64,000 nucleotides of DNA from Wurfbainia villosa. Its lineage: Eukaryota > Streptophyta > Magnoliopsida > Zingiberales > Zingiberaceae. Shown piece after piece: positions 55,501 through 64,000 of this stretch (its first letter is position 1; every line of letters begins with the position of its first letter). The stretch is taken from contig CM046003.1 in the NCBI GenBank assembly GCA_025175895.1, forward strand, positions 49,842,335-49,906,334, read 5' to 3'. Position numbers and translations under genes: made by a program. Below the pieces are notes generated by a model. The model ran no database searches. It was not told the origin of the DNA and worked only from the letters and a program-made list of their open reading frames with translations.

Positions 55501-58500
55501 CATTAATTGGTACATCGAATTTTCTGCATTTCTCGTTCATGCTACCAAATTTTCACAATCTTTTAATGACACAGGATATTTCTCAAACTCATTAAATTTC
55601 CAATGAAAAAGCCCCCAAGCCTCAAACTTTCAAAACTAATCATGCTGAAGTGGCATATAGATTACAAATTACAGATACTACAAGATTCATTCAATTTGTA
55701 AAATGTCATCAATAAGTTCATCCTCATGAGAATTTGCCTAAAAATATATTTAAGATTTTCCATTACGATGCTATAGCTTCCAAGGAGTCAATATTAATTT
55801 TAGAAATATAAGACTATGCTTAATAAATTTTAACAAATACACCAAGGAGTCAATATTAATTTTAGAAATATAAGACTATGCTTAATAAATTTTAACAAAT
55901 ACAATAGTATGAAATTTATATATGTAATTAGTTAAAAGAAAGAATATTTTTCTGGATTTCTTATAAGTTATGCTTTTCAGACATTAAAATTATAAAATTG
56001 GTCTTTTACATTTTGCATTATATATGTATCATATACAAAATATATGAAGCTTCACCTGTAGAACTCCATATCACCCTATATCAAGTGATGTGGATAAAAA
56101 TGAACCAATCTTAAGGTTCATTAGATGGATGACAAGGACTCTTGAAGAAAATCAACAATGGGACTGATGACTAATCCAAATGGTAGAGGATTAGCCGACA
56201 AAAAGTTGACACATGTGTGGTCAACCCAGTCAATAAAGAAACGAGTATGCCGATAAGCTGGCACCACATAGCACCCTAGACCATGTAGTGGCTATCTTGC
56301 AAGAAATATAAAGGAGGCCGAGAGCAACATGAAAGATGAGTATTACAGATGAGAGCATTGGAGTAAAATTTTACAGCAATGATCTAGAGAACTATGAAGA
56401 ATAACTACTTACCACCTGGGATCAAAAATTCCCTCTTTGCACTGACCTTCCTAATGCTATTAATTTTAGCCTTGATCAACTAAAATCACTTTATATTTTA
56501 CAACCTATCTACACCTCAACCAAGTAACCCCACATTCATCACAAGTTGCTTACACTTCGACTGAACTCAACCTGGTTCAATCAAGCCCTAGACAGTTCAA
56601 CTGAGTTAAACCTAATACACTATCCAGCTTGATTGAGCCCTTCCAAACTTGATCTCTTCTAGTCAACTTCCAATCGAGGTTAAAGCTAGCTTCAATGGCA
56701 AGCAAACTACAGTATTTATTAGTTTTGATCAGATCAGAGTAGCTCCATATGTAGGAAGGTGTTACGTGTGATGCTAGCCATAAGCGCGAGAGGAAGAGAA
56801 GAGAAGATGTCAATCTGTAATTCACTTGATTTGGGAATGAATAAAACGTTAAAGGCTCCAGCCAGACAGGAAGGGTTTGAGCAAAAGTCAGATGTTCCTT
56901 GAACTTATCAAGGAGGAAGAGAAGAGACCCAACGAGAATGTTGATGTCTTGGAAGAGTTAAAGGGAAAGTATGAAACTGATGGACAAGAGGAATTTGAGC
57001 AGCACCTAAACAAAAGGAAGAACAGCGTTCTGAGGTTGGAAAGCAAGGAAGAAATGTGAAGAAGAGAATACATGAAGCCATTTGAATTAAGGCATCTAAC
57101 AGTTAGGACATCCTTCACCTTAAAGATGTTAGAGAAACCAATCTAAAGAACTCAAAACATGTTAGTGCTTTTAATTCCCAAAGGTCCTTATATGGGATTT
57201 TAGATACCCTGATGGGTCATGTTTTTCCGACAGCATTGCTAGGGGTAGCACACTGGTGATTTGCTTGATTGCCAGTAAGAGAAGTTGCTAGCTTCAAGGA
57301 ACTCACGCCAAACTTTGAGGCTTATTTTGTATGTAGTAGCGAAATAGCCCAAAGTGCAAATAGTCTAATGGCATTGAAGAAAGGAGATAATGAATCATTT
57401 CAAAATTTGTGCAGAGGTTTCTCGAGGTGGATAGGCAGGTAGACAATTCTAATCTAACTGCCTTGATAATTACCTTAAAGGTTTCCCTACGTTGTCCTAA
57501 GGGAGTTTGATAAATACCCAAAGGAGTTTACTCATTTGTGCCAAATGAGAAGTTAATTAGGAAGGGGACATTTACACAAGTTTGTGGATCCAAAAGGGGA
57601 GGTTAAACTAAAGGACAAGAGACAAGTTAGGATCCAGTGAAGATGAATACTAACTTGATAATTAGAGGGCATATGTCAAGCAGGGAAAGTTGTAGCAAGT
57701 CTAAGTATTGTCAAGGGGAAATTGGTACGTCAAGAGGGTCTACCAATTAATTTCAAGTTACAGTTCCAACTTATTTCAACTTGAGGACCAACTTCTCTAT
57801 TTCTATTTTCAATCCTAGTAACTTTTCAACCAATTTACTTTCAGGAAATTCTTGATAGAGAATTTATTACTCAGGAAATACTGTATTAGCATTTCTGATT
57901 CTAATCTAAATCATTTAGCTCGTATCAAATTTACCAATTAGCCATATCAAATTAACTAATTACCCAAAATGTACAGAAAATGTCATGACTGAACTTTATA
58001 GTTTGAAAACTCTTTTGACATTGAACTAAATTGATCGAGTTAGATCAGAAATGTCCATGGATGATCCAAGTTTATTTAATTTTTGAAACCACATCAACCG
58101 AGCCTTATCCCATTAGATGGGGCGGCTATATTTAATTTTTGAAAGATAGATTAAATTCATGATTAAGAATTGGCTGGTAATATGCAAGATTAGGTGAAAC
58201 TCAAATGATTTAGGGATAGCATCGAACAACATATGAATAATCAACTCAAAATCTTCCTAAATTAGAATCAATAAATAATGAGGATGGAGAGAGAAACACA
58301 TCTCTATCAAGCTTAGCTCTTTGTTGACAACAAAGAGGGACTTTGAAGTGTCTTCAACCTATGATGGAGCTCTTGCTAGTTGTAATCGAGCAATGACAAT
58401 AGACCCTCATAGCCATGATTTTGCGAGGGACACACTACGCAAAGCAAAGGAAGGAAAAGAAAAACTTGGGGTGTCTCGATGCAACACGAAGGAATAAAAG

Positions 58501-60195
58501 ACAAAAGTGGGATGTCTCAAAGTGAAGCAGAGAGAAAGAGCTTAATCTGTATCTCAGTGTTCAATGAAAGAAAGAAGAAAATGAGGCTAGGGTAACTCAA
58601 TGCAAATCACTCATCCTTTGCATCAGGATGCAGAATGCATATTTCTCTATAATTTGTATCACAGTGCAAAATTAATATTCCTCTATATCTCAACATAAAA
58701 CAAAAAAAATAAGAAGATGAGGGGTCCCTAGGTCCTATCTCAACATTGAACAAAGGACAAATTGTGTAATCTAAGTCTTGGCTCGGGTACTAAGTCTTGC
58801 CACATTATTCATGTCGGGATACCTATGAAAGAAAATATTTTGGTTGCATCAACAAGCATGATACGGTATTTTGAGCCATGATTTTAATATTTAAGAAACT
58901 ATCCATTATTTATTTCTATTCAGCAAAGATCTTGGATAAGTTTCTCATCATATGTTGACCAATTTAAAGACTATAATTATACAACACTATTGTGTCGATA
59001 TTCAATTACTCCAGATTTAACCAACATTTTTGTACCCTTTTATAATAAATTTAGCTTTCAAGCAAGACTGGAATTAATTTTGTTTAACCATGTCACGAAA
59101 TAAATGAATCAGCATTTCACTATGCAATAGAATTGGAAATATTTAAGATGAGAATAGCTTCAAAAAAATATGCATGCCAATAAACTCTCCACACTGCAGA
59201 ACAAGTACCTTCACAATCTTGTATATATCAGAAACACCAGAGGCAGTCCCACCTTTTGCAATTCTACCACTCACCTTCACACCACCTTTATCTCCACCTG
59301 ACTGTTTTCTTGTTTTGGTGAATGTCTCCTGCAACTTCATGAAATTATCTTCTTTAAATTGCTCATTCTCATCAACAACAAGATAAAGACCTGAGCCACC
59401 CAATGGAAACATGTAATGTTGCAATGGAGTGGGTCTGTAGTCAGTGTACACAACATGACATGGCTGCTTATGTAAGTTGCATATCCACTCTGCAAACTCT
59501 GTAGCATTAGACATTGTCGCTGAAAGAAAAACCATCTTAATGGCTGGTGGCAGGAATATTATGCTCTCTTCCCATACAACTCCCCTCTCACGATCTTTCA
59601 TATAGTGAATTTCATCAAAAATAACCCACGCTACTTCCTTTAGCACCTCAGAGCCCCTGAACAACATACCCCTCAAAATTTCTGTTGTCATGACCAAGCA
59701 ACTTGCATTTGGTGCAATTGTAACGTCACCAGTCATTAGCCCAACATCAGAAAACTCCTGGTTGAGCTCTCTGTACTTCTGGTTGCTCAAAGCCTTCAGC
59801 GGTGATGTGTATATGACCCTTTGTTTGTCTCTGAATGACATTGCGATGGCATACTCAGCCACAGCAGTCTTACCTGCAGATGTGTGTGCTGAGACTAACA
59901 CTGATTCCTTCCTCTCCAGGCAAGCAACTGAAACTCTTTGGAAAGGATCTAATTCAAATGGATAGGTCTTTGCCATATTGCCATTGTACACAGGGTCTGA
60001 AAGAGTTCCATAAGTGGATTCATCGGTTGGAGAAGTATAACCTTTTGGCACTGCAACTTCATGAATACAGGTACGAGCAAGGCTCCTTCGCTTTTGAATG
60101 GGTTCAGAGTTCGTCGTCTCATTGGCAGATGCAGAATTGTTATCAGATTCTTGCACTAATAGCTTCCGCTTGCCAGGAACTGAACTTTCTTCCAT
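34911..60195 (-). CDS. HEN2: Nuclear exosome RNA helicase HEN2 (DExH10, Mtr4-like)
   Basis: HEN2 is the nucleoplasmic Ski2/Mtr4-family 3'-5' RNA helicase that feeds snoRNA precursors, misprocessed mRNAs and non-coding RNAs to the nuclear exosome. I placed 16 exons by GT-AG sites and reading frame: 60195-59209, 54360-54046, 53816-53712, 53530-53462, 40551-40384, 40295-40224, 40149-40033, 39815-39588, 39469-39311, 38050-37961, 37881-37786, 37529-37376, 37301-37153, 37080-36985, 36700-36608, 35021-34911. They join to 1002 codons with no stop, near the family's usual length (about 990-1000). Only intron 12 is not phase 0. HEN2 is preferred over its paralogue MTR4 because of the ARTCIHEVAVPKGYT and YPFELDPFQRVSVACLERKE segments. 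Introns 1 and 4 are transposon-filled. The gene is convergent with SECE1. Confidence 0.93.
38517..39111. mobile_element. hAT-like non-autonomous element in HEN2 intron 9
   Basis: It has perfect 15-bp terminal inverted repeats CATGGTTTAAAATTT...AAATTTTAAACCATG and a perfect 8-bp target duplication GTATTTCC (38509-38516 and 39112-39119). It is 595 bp with no transposase. Its centre (38580-38935) is a GC-rich irregular minisatellite of phrases like GCAATCCCGCGGC and CAACCTCCACAGG. An 8-bp duplication fits the hAT superfamily, though the termini lack the common CAGGG start. Frames within it are repeat artefacts. Confidence 0.85.
42896..42965 (+). repeat. SINE-like conserved tail motif
   Basis: ACAACAACAACAACCACCAAG followed by CTTTATCC and GGTGGGGTCGGCTATATGGA is a phrase widely seen at the 3' part of plant SINEs. 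A weaker copy occurs at 58085-58130 in intron 1 (GATGGGGCGGCTATAT). The 5' limits and A/B boxes were not found, so the assignment is tentative. Confidence 0.4.
46040..46593. mobile_element. hAT-like non-autonomous element in the gypsy relic
   Basis: Termini AGGGTTGTAAATGATC and (reverse complement of the right end) ATGATTGTAAATGAATC are imperfect inverted repeats. Inside near the left end are AAGCCAAGCCAAGC units, and near the right end GAACATAAACAAG. This is the pattern of a common plant family with (G)GGTGTAAACGAGCC-type ends. It splits the gypsy sequence between the PKRDG-like and VTVKYR segments. No clear target duplication remains. Confidence 0.7.
47055..47262. mobile_element. Tourist-like MITE (PIF/Harbinger type)
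   Basis: This 208-bp element has imperfect terminal inverted repeats GGCTGCATTTGG and CCAAATACTCCC, flanked by a perfect 3-bp TTA duplication (47052-47054 and 47263-47265). The AT-rich interior is rich in GAAAATG/CATTTTC, which fold back on each other. It has no coding capacity. Confidence 0.75.
47761..47950 (-). repeat. 3' LTR of the copia element
   Basis: 190 bp, TGTTAG...ATAACA on the minus strand. It carries a TATA-like TATATAAATAG (plus 47804-47814). It is bordered inward by the polypurine tract at 47951-47960. Confidence 0.95.
47951..47960 (-). other. Polypurine tract of the copia element
   Basis: On the minus strand TGAGGGGGAG directly precedes the TG of the 3' LTR. Confidence 0.9.
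47965..49490 (-). pseudogene. Copia reverse transcriptase and RNase H, frameshifted
   Basis: Minus-strand order. An RLKARLVAKGYT-type segment at about 49275 is followed by the RT core GDTFSPVAKMSS and QLDIKNAFLHGDLLEEIYM at 49230-49090 (second frame). After a frame change, YLVIYVDDIVITG carries the intact YVDD catalytic motif at about 48910-48870, then IKDLGRLKYFLGIEVA. A TGA at 48395-48397 interrupts ...SDVD where Trp is conserved. RNase H follows (RRSTSGFCIFVG, KSSAEAEYRAMA) to about 48000 with further stops. Confidence 0.85.
49780..51017 (-). pseudogene. Copia protease-integrase region, heavily degraded
   Basis: Integrase pieces are visible in shifting minus frames at 50414-49986: TWLYLMKDRR and, after a frame change, LFSSTHVPLRFWSDAILTAY followed by INRM. 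These are the copia integrase end-region signatures. Protease and the first integrase Asp region between 51017 and 50420 are not recognisable as an open frame. Confidence 0.7.
51018..51941 (-). CDS. Copia Gag-like protein
   Basis: A 307-residue open frame starts 777 bp inside the primer site. The N-terminal part has the copia Gag pattern LDGKNYSSWASYIELWFVGQ (28-47), then W-RKVDAQLCCIIRATI and the Gag region with LYQVYDDLMTILN and LVLYGLPIDYSHVRDQI. A proper CCHC zinc knuckle is missing; the corresponding region (CKNKGRPIVIVI) looks frame-shifted or mutated. The last 40 residues are Pro-rich. It is open but lies in an otherwise dead element. Confidence 0.8.
   Translation of the reverse strand: MATSDTSKPDFPIFTNHVTTPLSSELLDGKNYSSWASYIELWFVGQGYETHFTQTEEDIQMTDRPLWRKVDAQLCCIIRATIHPSLRDVFRTHKTYKDVWIQAQQLFTNTSRRLYQVYDDLMTILNAHQIKESMSTYLGSVSSLLCEFNDLLPPAATPVAELENRKKFFMSLVLYGLPIDYSHVRDQILGSPIEATMDSTWATLLRVPTKVLTLPSSADDSSTSGLETTTNLYRCKNKGRPIVIVIDYDTRLINAESPWSTSSCRFDRSSSAHAFTGSRHHLTPPPQLTPAPTPPPSYDDFQKWYED
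51942..52718 (-). other. GC-rich 5' leader of the copia element
   Basis: This untranslated leader lies between primer site and gag. Bases 52170-52690 are GC- and CpG-rich with open frames on the minus strand (52748-52170, 52699-52394) that read as Arg/Pro/Ala-rich sequence with no domain, so they are not called as genes. Confidence 0.65.
52719..52730 (-). other. Primer binding site of the copia element
   Basis: On the minus strand TGGTATCAGAGC, exact for tRNA-iMet, directly adjoins the 5' LTR. Confidence 0.95.
52731..52920 (-). repeat. 5' LTR of the copia element
   Basis: 190 bp. The TATA-like TATATAAATAG lies at plus 52774-52784 and points into HEN2 intron 4 in the sense direction. Confidence 0.95.
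53462..54360 (-). CDS. HEN2: HEN2 exons 2-4: RecA2 domain with motifs IV-VI
   Basis: The three exons (54360-54046, 53816-53712, 53530-53462) encode residues 330-492. Exon 2 begins MIMERKFQPVIVFSFSRREC (motif IV region) and ends ATET. Exon 3 resumes FAMGLNMPAKTVVF, so motif V is split by intron 2. Exon 4 carries motif VI, MSGRAGRRGKDERG, with the arginine pair intact. Donor/acceptor pairs are ACA|gtatg...tttacag|TTTG, CAG|gtaaa...ggttag|ATGA and GAG|gtaaa. All are phase 0. Confidence 0.95.
55780..55903. repeat. 62-bp perfect tandem duplication
   Basis: Two adjacent identical 62-bp units begin CCAAGGAGTCAATATTAATT (55780 and 55842). Lack of divergence points to a recent slippage or end-joining event inside HEN2 intron 1. 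Confidence 0.9.
56877..57620 (+). pseudogene. Ty3/gypsy gag relic
   Basis: In plus frames, 57225-57440 resembles the retrotransposon gag core: a VAHW-F segment, VASFKELTPNFEAYFV, SLMALKKGDNESFQNLCRGF, in the order of the W---L, S-F-EL---F---F, L---KQG--ESL--Y--RF pattern. A preceding charged frame (56877-57059) may be its N-terminal side. Several stops. It is antisense to HEN2 within intron 1, and no LTRs were identified. Confidence 0.65.
59209..60195 (-). CDS. HEN2: HEN2 exon 1: N-terminus and RecA1 helicase domain
   Basis: This exon encodes residues 1-329. The start ATG (60195) is preceded by TTAGTTAGTAG, which could itself be a splice acceptor. Basic clusters KRK (9-11) and KRRS (35-38) fit a nuclear protein. 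Helicase motifs are intact: motif I AHTSAGKT (103-110), Ia TSPLKALSNQ (130-139), Ib MTGDVT, II DEIH (194-197), III SAT (225-227). The exon ends ...DIYKIVK|gtac. Reading on past this donor gives a spurious 21-residue tail and stop. Confidence 0.95.
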
Positions 60196-60830
60196 CTACT
60201 AACTAACAACTCCAGAATTTAATGACTCCTCCTAATATGGTCAAAATGAAGTAATCTATATTGATAATTAAGTGCTTGACGATATTCCTGTCCAAATATA
60301 ACCAACCCAACGAGGAGCTGAATAACAAAATTAATCTTAGTAAATTATAAAAGGGAAAAAGGTATTTTTGCAGAATATTAGGACAAAAATTTATCAACAG
60401 GAAGTAACTAAGCAAATCCTCACTTAGAACTGGGATGTGCTAGAGATAGCACAAAGTATTATTACTTGAGGGTGGTAACATCTTAAACTACGAGATGAAT
60501 ACTGAAGCAACTGTCGCAACTTGTGGAGATGACCAAAGGAGTAAGACAGAGAGAAGTGTAGAAATAACGGAATAACTTGCCAGTAAAGAAGCCGTCACCA
60601 CTGGTCCAGGGTGCTGCTTCCGAGTGGATAGAGAGGTGACGCAACGTGCGGGTAAAGAAGCTCCTTCCACAGCTTGACGTCGCCGCCGGAATATAGTCGG
60701 GGAGCGAGGACAGCAGGGCGGGGGCTCAGTGGCGAAGCAAATTGGGGAATCGAAAAAAGGAGGGAGAGGTAAAGAGACGGCAGCGACGTGGCCCGGACTA
60801 GGGTTGGCGTTGATCCGCTTGGATTCTTTC
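60196..60830 (-). promoter_or_regulatory. HEN2: HEN2 upstream region with probable 5' leader
   Basis: Bases 60590-60830 are GC-richer than their flanks. On the minus strand they read as C/T-rich sequence (CTCTTTACCTCTCCCTCC) typical of plant 5' untranslated leaders. Together with the acceptor-like TTAGTTAGTAG right before the start codon, this suggests a 5' leader exon and an intron within it. No clear TATA box upstream. This is inference from composition. Confidence 0.4.
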
Positions 60831-61458
60831 CTTTGCGCTGGTACTTCTTTTTATTATTGATTTTCATACAGAATTTAAAATAAAACGAAAAAAATGGGAT
60901 TTAATTCAAATTAGTAGTAGCCCATCGGTGCTATTAATTTTTTTTATAATCTATATATCCAAAATATTTTTTTTTCTGAGAGAAAGATATCGACTTCAAT
61001 GACTCTGATTAGTTTTGGAGTTGTGTGTTTGACCCCCACATATATATTTGACAAATTCAGAAAGTGTCAAAATTTGTCGAGATCCAAAGTCTTCTCCAAG
61101 TCCACTTTTAACTTTATCACTAGTACAAAAAATCATTCGTTCGCTCTCAGTATCTCTGTCAATTGATCATATAGCCAATACGAAAGAGATAAATCACAAA
61201 GAGTATATTGTCCAATTCAAAATTAATGCGACAGGAGAACAAACATTCTAAAAGACTTGCAGTCCCATAAGTTGATCCTTATTTATTTGTGCAACTTTAC
61301 TACCATGTTAGTCACAATGTCCATGGGATCACCTTTAATTTTATCACCGCACCATATCTTGGAGCCCACTAGTGTTATTGTGAAAATAAGACAAATTGTG
61401 GGATACAAATCTCAAAGTATGCACCTTATAAAATTTTCCCTTTGTGGGGATCACCATT
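60831..61458. other. AT-rich intergenic region
   Basis: No gene is seen. Frames at 61048-61251 and 61257-61571 are AT-rich and featureless. Confidence 0.5.
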
Positions 61459-61664
61459 TGGTGTATTTAGTTTTTGTCGTATTTTTCATTTTCTATATAT
61501 TTTTCTATTTTTTAGAAAATAATTTTTCTATATTTTCTATTTTCTTAGAAAAATGTTCCTTCATTTTCTAAAAAATAAGAATGGAACGCACAAATCAAAC
61601 AATATTTTTCATATTTTCTCAAAAAAATAAAAAATGTCGTATTTTTCACAAACTAAATGCAGTC
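61459..61664. mobile_element. MITE related to 47055-47262
   Basis: The right terminus in reverse complement is GACTGCATTTAGTTTGTG and the left is TGGTGTATTTAGTTTTTG. Both resemble the GGCTGCATTTGGTATGTG end of the intron-4 MITE. The interior is again rich in GAAAAT/ATTTTC. TTA follows the right end, but the left flank does not match. Confidence 0.55.
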
Positions 61665-61672
61665 TTAATTCT

Positions 61673-62159
61673 TGACTAGAGTTTAATTCTTAATCTCTTC
61701 AACTACACTTCCTTTGCATGGTTTTCTTCTACAACTTTACTAAGGCAAATACAATTCAACTCTATTATAGACATAATCGAAGTTAATACTCGAATGATAC
61801 AATTATCATAAATATATCTAAAAATATAATGTTCATTGCTAATAAAATTATTTGATTAACCGTTGATGACTAGCATTAATTTCAAAGGTTGCTCAGCAAT
61901 ATTTGTTAATATTATTGTGCATATGTTGCGCAAAAAATATATTAAACATTGGTAGCATATACGTTGTACAATCAATATATTAAGCAGTGTGATTGAGCAT
62001 ACATTGTGCAGTTAATGCAATAAAAAAATAGAGATGAAATGTCTCAAACAAGAATCCATCCAAGCTATAAAAATCGAGAGAGTCATTACCTTACATAATA
62101 AGAGGAATAGAGAAGAGATCAGAGAGGTCGTGTGTCTTGTATTCATAAGGAACATTCAA
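61673..62159. other. AT-rich sequence without genes
   Basis: No coding signal. It includes repeated phrases such as TATGTTGCGCA / TACATTGTGCA / ATACGTTGTACA near 61920-62010, and may be the outer part of the following LTR. Confidence 0.4.
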
Positions 62160-62352
62160 GACGTCGGGATTTAGTTTGTGAACTAAGAAGAACCTTTTGA
62201 TTTCATATTGTGATTGTTCTTCAGAATGGCAAGTGATAGATCATAAGATCTTTTTGAAGTAAAGATCTCATTTGGAAGTTCAAGATTTGACAAACTCTCT
62301 TAAGTGTTTACAATGTTTAATTAATTCATGTAAGTATATTTCAAAATCCTAC
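62160..62352 (+). repeat. Family B LTR 3' end (second locus)
   Basis: It ends TTTCAAAATCCTACA followed by TTGGTACTAAAGCACG, a degenerate form of the family B edge (…TTTACA then TTGGTATCGAGC). The following leader opens with similar text (GACAATGAACAGTG versus GACGATGGACAGTG at 5690). Confidence 0.5.
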
Positions 62353-62439
62353 ATTGGTACTAAAGCACGTAGAAGGTATGAATTTCCTTTTAATGTTTGT
62401 CGATTTCATAGTTCATCATGAGAAAGACAATGAACAGTG

Positions 62440-63370
62440 AATTTGTCGAGTGGATGTCCGAGTGAAAAAAATGTCGCTCAAACACTTTAGGTGCTCAAGA
62501 CAGAAGAGCGCAAAGCACTCATCTTTTCTCACAAAAAATCCTGAGTAAGAATCACAACACTCCTGACTGAGAATTGGCATAGGTCGAGTGGAGTTTCCTC
62601 GCGGTGCTCGACACATTAGCAAGCGCAGTGTCCGAGCACCATGGCACTGCAACGGGCGCAATGTCCGAGCACCATGGCGATCGGGAAATCGGTGCCTGAG
62701 CACACAGTGCTTAGGCGACTAGTGCTCGAGCACATGATCAGAGCACAATGCTCGATGCAGACCTGTGGCACTCGCCATGGGGCGGTAGTGAGGTTCCCTG
62801 CTTCGCGGTGCTTGGGCAAGAGCGGTGTGCAGGCATTGGATGCTCAGGTGCTCGGGAGTGCTTCGATGCTCGGGCAAATGGTGTTCGGGATTGAGAAATG
62901 CACGATGCGTGGGAGCATGAAGTGCTCGGGGCAGAGTGTTGAGGGCGCTAGTGCTCGGCCTCTCTCGTAAAGGAGCACTCAGTGCTCTGCACCACACGGT
63001 GCTCTGGTTGTGCACTTAATGCTCGAGCGATGTGATACTCGAGTGAGAAGTGTGAAGCCGCTCAATGCTCGGGTTGTACGCTTGGTGCTCAGGATGTGGA
63101 CTTAGTGCTCGGGTTGTACGCTTGGTGCTCGAGATGTGCACTTAGTGCTCAAGCTTGTACTCACCTGAGACACGATGCTCGGGCTTAGTACTCGGCTGAG
63201 ACACGATGCTCGAGCTTATGTGCTCAATGTTCAGACTCAGGTGCCCAAGGGGAAAGACAAGTGTAGAGAAGATGTGCAGGTGTGGTGCTCAGGCACAAGG
63301 TGCTCAGCACAGAATGAAAGTGCAGTGTTCGGCTCGGTGGAGTCCTCGAGATCGTAAAGTGCTCAGGATA
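62440..63370 (+). repeat. GTGCTCGG minisatellite (second family B leader)
   Basis: Dense irregular copies of GTGCTCGG, GTGCTCGAGCAC and their variants match the array at 5790-6528. A sub-array of about 36 bp period (GTTGTACGCTTGGTGCTCG) is clear at 63060-63160. CpG-rich. Frames of up to 109 codons here are repeat artefacts. No gag follows before the CACTA terminus. Confidence 0.85.
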
Positions 63371-63576
63371 GTAAGGTATCAATCGGGTGAAACACCTAAA
63401 ATCAAGTATTTTTTCTTGATTGTATGTGTCATTTATATAAATTGAATTAAACCGGTTTTGTATAGATTAGTCGATTTTGTACTGACTTGATTAATCTCAA
63501 TTTCAGATGGCACAGATGATTACTTCAATGACCCGTCGTGATGTGTTGTGAAATAAGTTAAGTGAAGCTATCCAGA

Positions 63577-64000
63577 TACTACAAAAAAGTTATGCTTTGG
63601 TGACGAATTTTACAACGAAATTTGAATAAAAATTCGTTGCAAAAATTGTTTGCAACGAAATATTTTTCGTTGTAAATAATTCGCTGTAAAATTTTGCAAC
63701 GAAAAATAAAAATTCATCGTAAAAATTGCAACGAATAAAATTTTTGTTGCAAAATTAGTTGCTACTTAGCGATAAAAATGACAACAAAAATAACTCTTCG
63801 CAAACTTTGGCGACGAAAATAATTATTCGTTACCAAATTTGATAGCAAATAATTATTTTCATCGTCAAATATGCGATGAAAACATAGTTCATCGCAAAAG
63901 ACTAATAAATTTATTTACCATATTTTCATGAAGACTTTGCGATGAAAATAAATTTTGTTGCAAAATTTGCCACGAATAGAATTTTTGTTGCAAAATATTC
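63577..64000 (+). mobile_element. CACTA (EnSpm) 5' terminus, running off the window
   Basis: TACTACAAAAAAG at 63577 is one base from the canonical CACTACAAAAAA terminus. It is followed by a dense array of CAACGAAA/TTTCGTTG and GCGACGAA units as at 3130-3578. The element continues past base 64000. The DNA between the GTGCTCGG array and this point (63371-63576) is unassigned family B leader. Confidence 0.7.

Larger units (their letters stand above)
54361..59208 (-). other. HEN2: HEN2 intron 1 (4.85 kb)
   Basis: The boundaries are aag|gtactt at 59208 and cacttgcag|ATGATA at 54361. It contains a 62-bp tandem duplication (55780-55903), a gypsy gag relic (about 56880-57600), and a SINE-like tail phrase (58085-58130). 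The rest is AT-rich with no gene. Confidence 0.85.

Noticed and set aside
56877..57059. A charged 60-codon frame as a separate gene
   Set aside because: It sits just upstream of a gypsy gag relic in HEN2 intron 1, is short, and is best explained as part of that relic.
59143..59208. HEN2 exon 1 reading frame continuing to a stop at 59143
   Set aside because: The extra 21 residues past IVK are unlike the family, while a clean GT donor at 59208 joins in frame to exon 2 at 54360.
34911..60195. MTR4 as the identity of the helicase gene
   Set aside because: The N-terminal and RecA1 segments (for example SVACLERKESVLVSAHTSAG and IFDEIHYMKDRERG) fit HEN2 better than plant MTR4, as known from the two families; the C-terminal half alone would not decide.

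Overview
The window is nuclear DNA from a seed plant. Plant-type spliced genes sit in a sea of LTR retrotransposons, MITEs and other transposon debris. The one intronless gene (SECE1) is strongly GC-rich at its 5' end inside AT-rich surroundings, and the repeat load is heavy; both fit a monocot with a large genome. That placement is an inference and no species is claimed.

Only two host genes are supported, and they are convergent. SECE1 (34071-34616, +) is an intact single-exon gene for the plastid SecE translocase subunit. HEN2 (34911-60195, -) is an intact 16-exon gene for the nucleoplasmic exosome-cofactor RNA helicase (DExH10/Mtr4-like). I reconstructed its exons by hand; they join in frame to 1002 residues. 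It occupies 25.3 kb because intron 1 (4.8 kb) and intron 4 (12.9 kb) are swollen by transposons. Intron 4 holds a complete 5.16-kb Ty1/copia element in the sense orientation with a perfect target-site duplication, inserted in a LINE relic, next to a gypsy pol relic that carries two small DNA transposons. Intron 9 holds a non-autonomous element with perfect terminal repeats and a perfect 8-bp duplication.

The left 31 kb is almost wholly transposon-derived. (1) 279-2760: a degenerate MuDR/MULE transposase. (2) 3130-3578: a CACTA terminus. (3) 4344-4850: a minus-strand LTR with its primer binding site. (4) 5100-11853: a copia element ('family B') with a long leader full of GTGCTCGG repeats; the leader is interrupted by a solo LTR that is itself interrupted by a second solo LTR. 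(5) 11854-24035: a pile-up of 'family A' elements. These have LTRs of about 1.6 kb with a CTTGGACTTTCC minisatellite and GTCGAC palindromes, a tRNA-iMet primer site, a gag gene and no pol. (6) 24705-31365: a 1.77-kb direct duplication whose second copy carries a 2.93-kb solo LTR and a small insert flanked by (TA)n. (7) 31590-31900: a copia integrase relic.

Right of HEN2 lie its probable 5' leader, a MITE, a second family B LTR plus leader array (62160-63370), and a second CACTA terminus (63577 to the window end). There is no bacterial, phage, CRISPR or gene-cluster content. The interest lies in transposon structure: a run of truncated LTRs, each abutting the intact 5' end of the next; an element with an inverted LTR end; and the burden carried by HEN2 introns.
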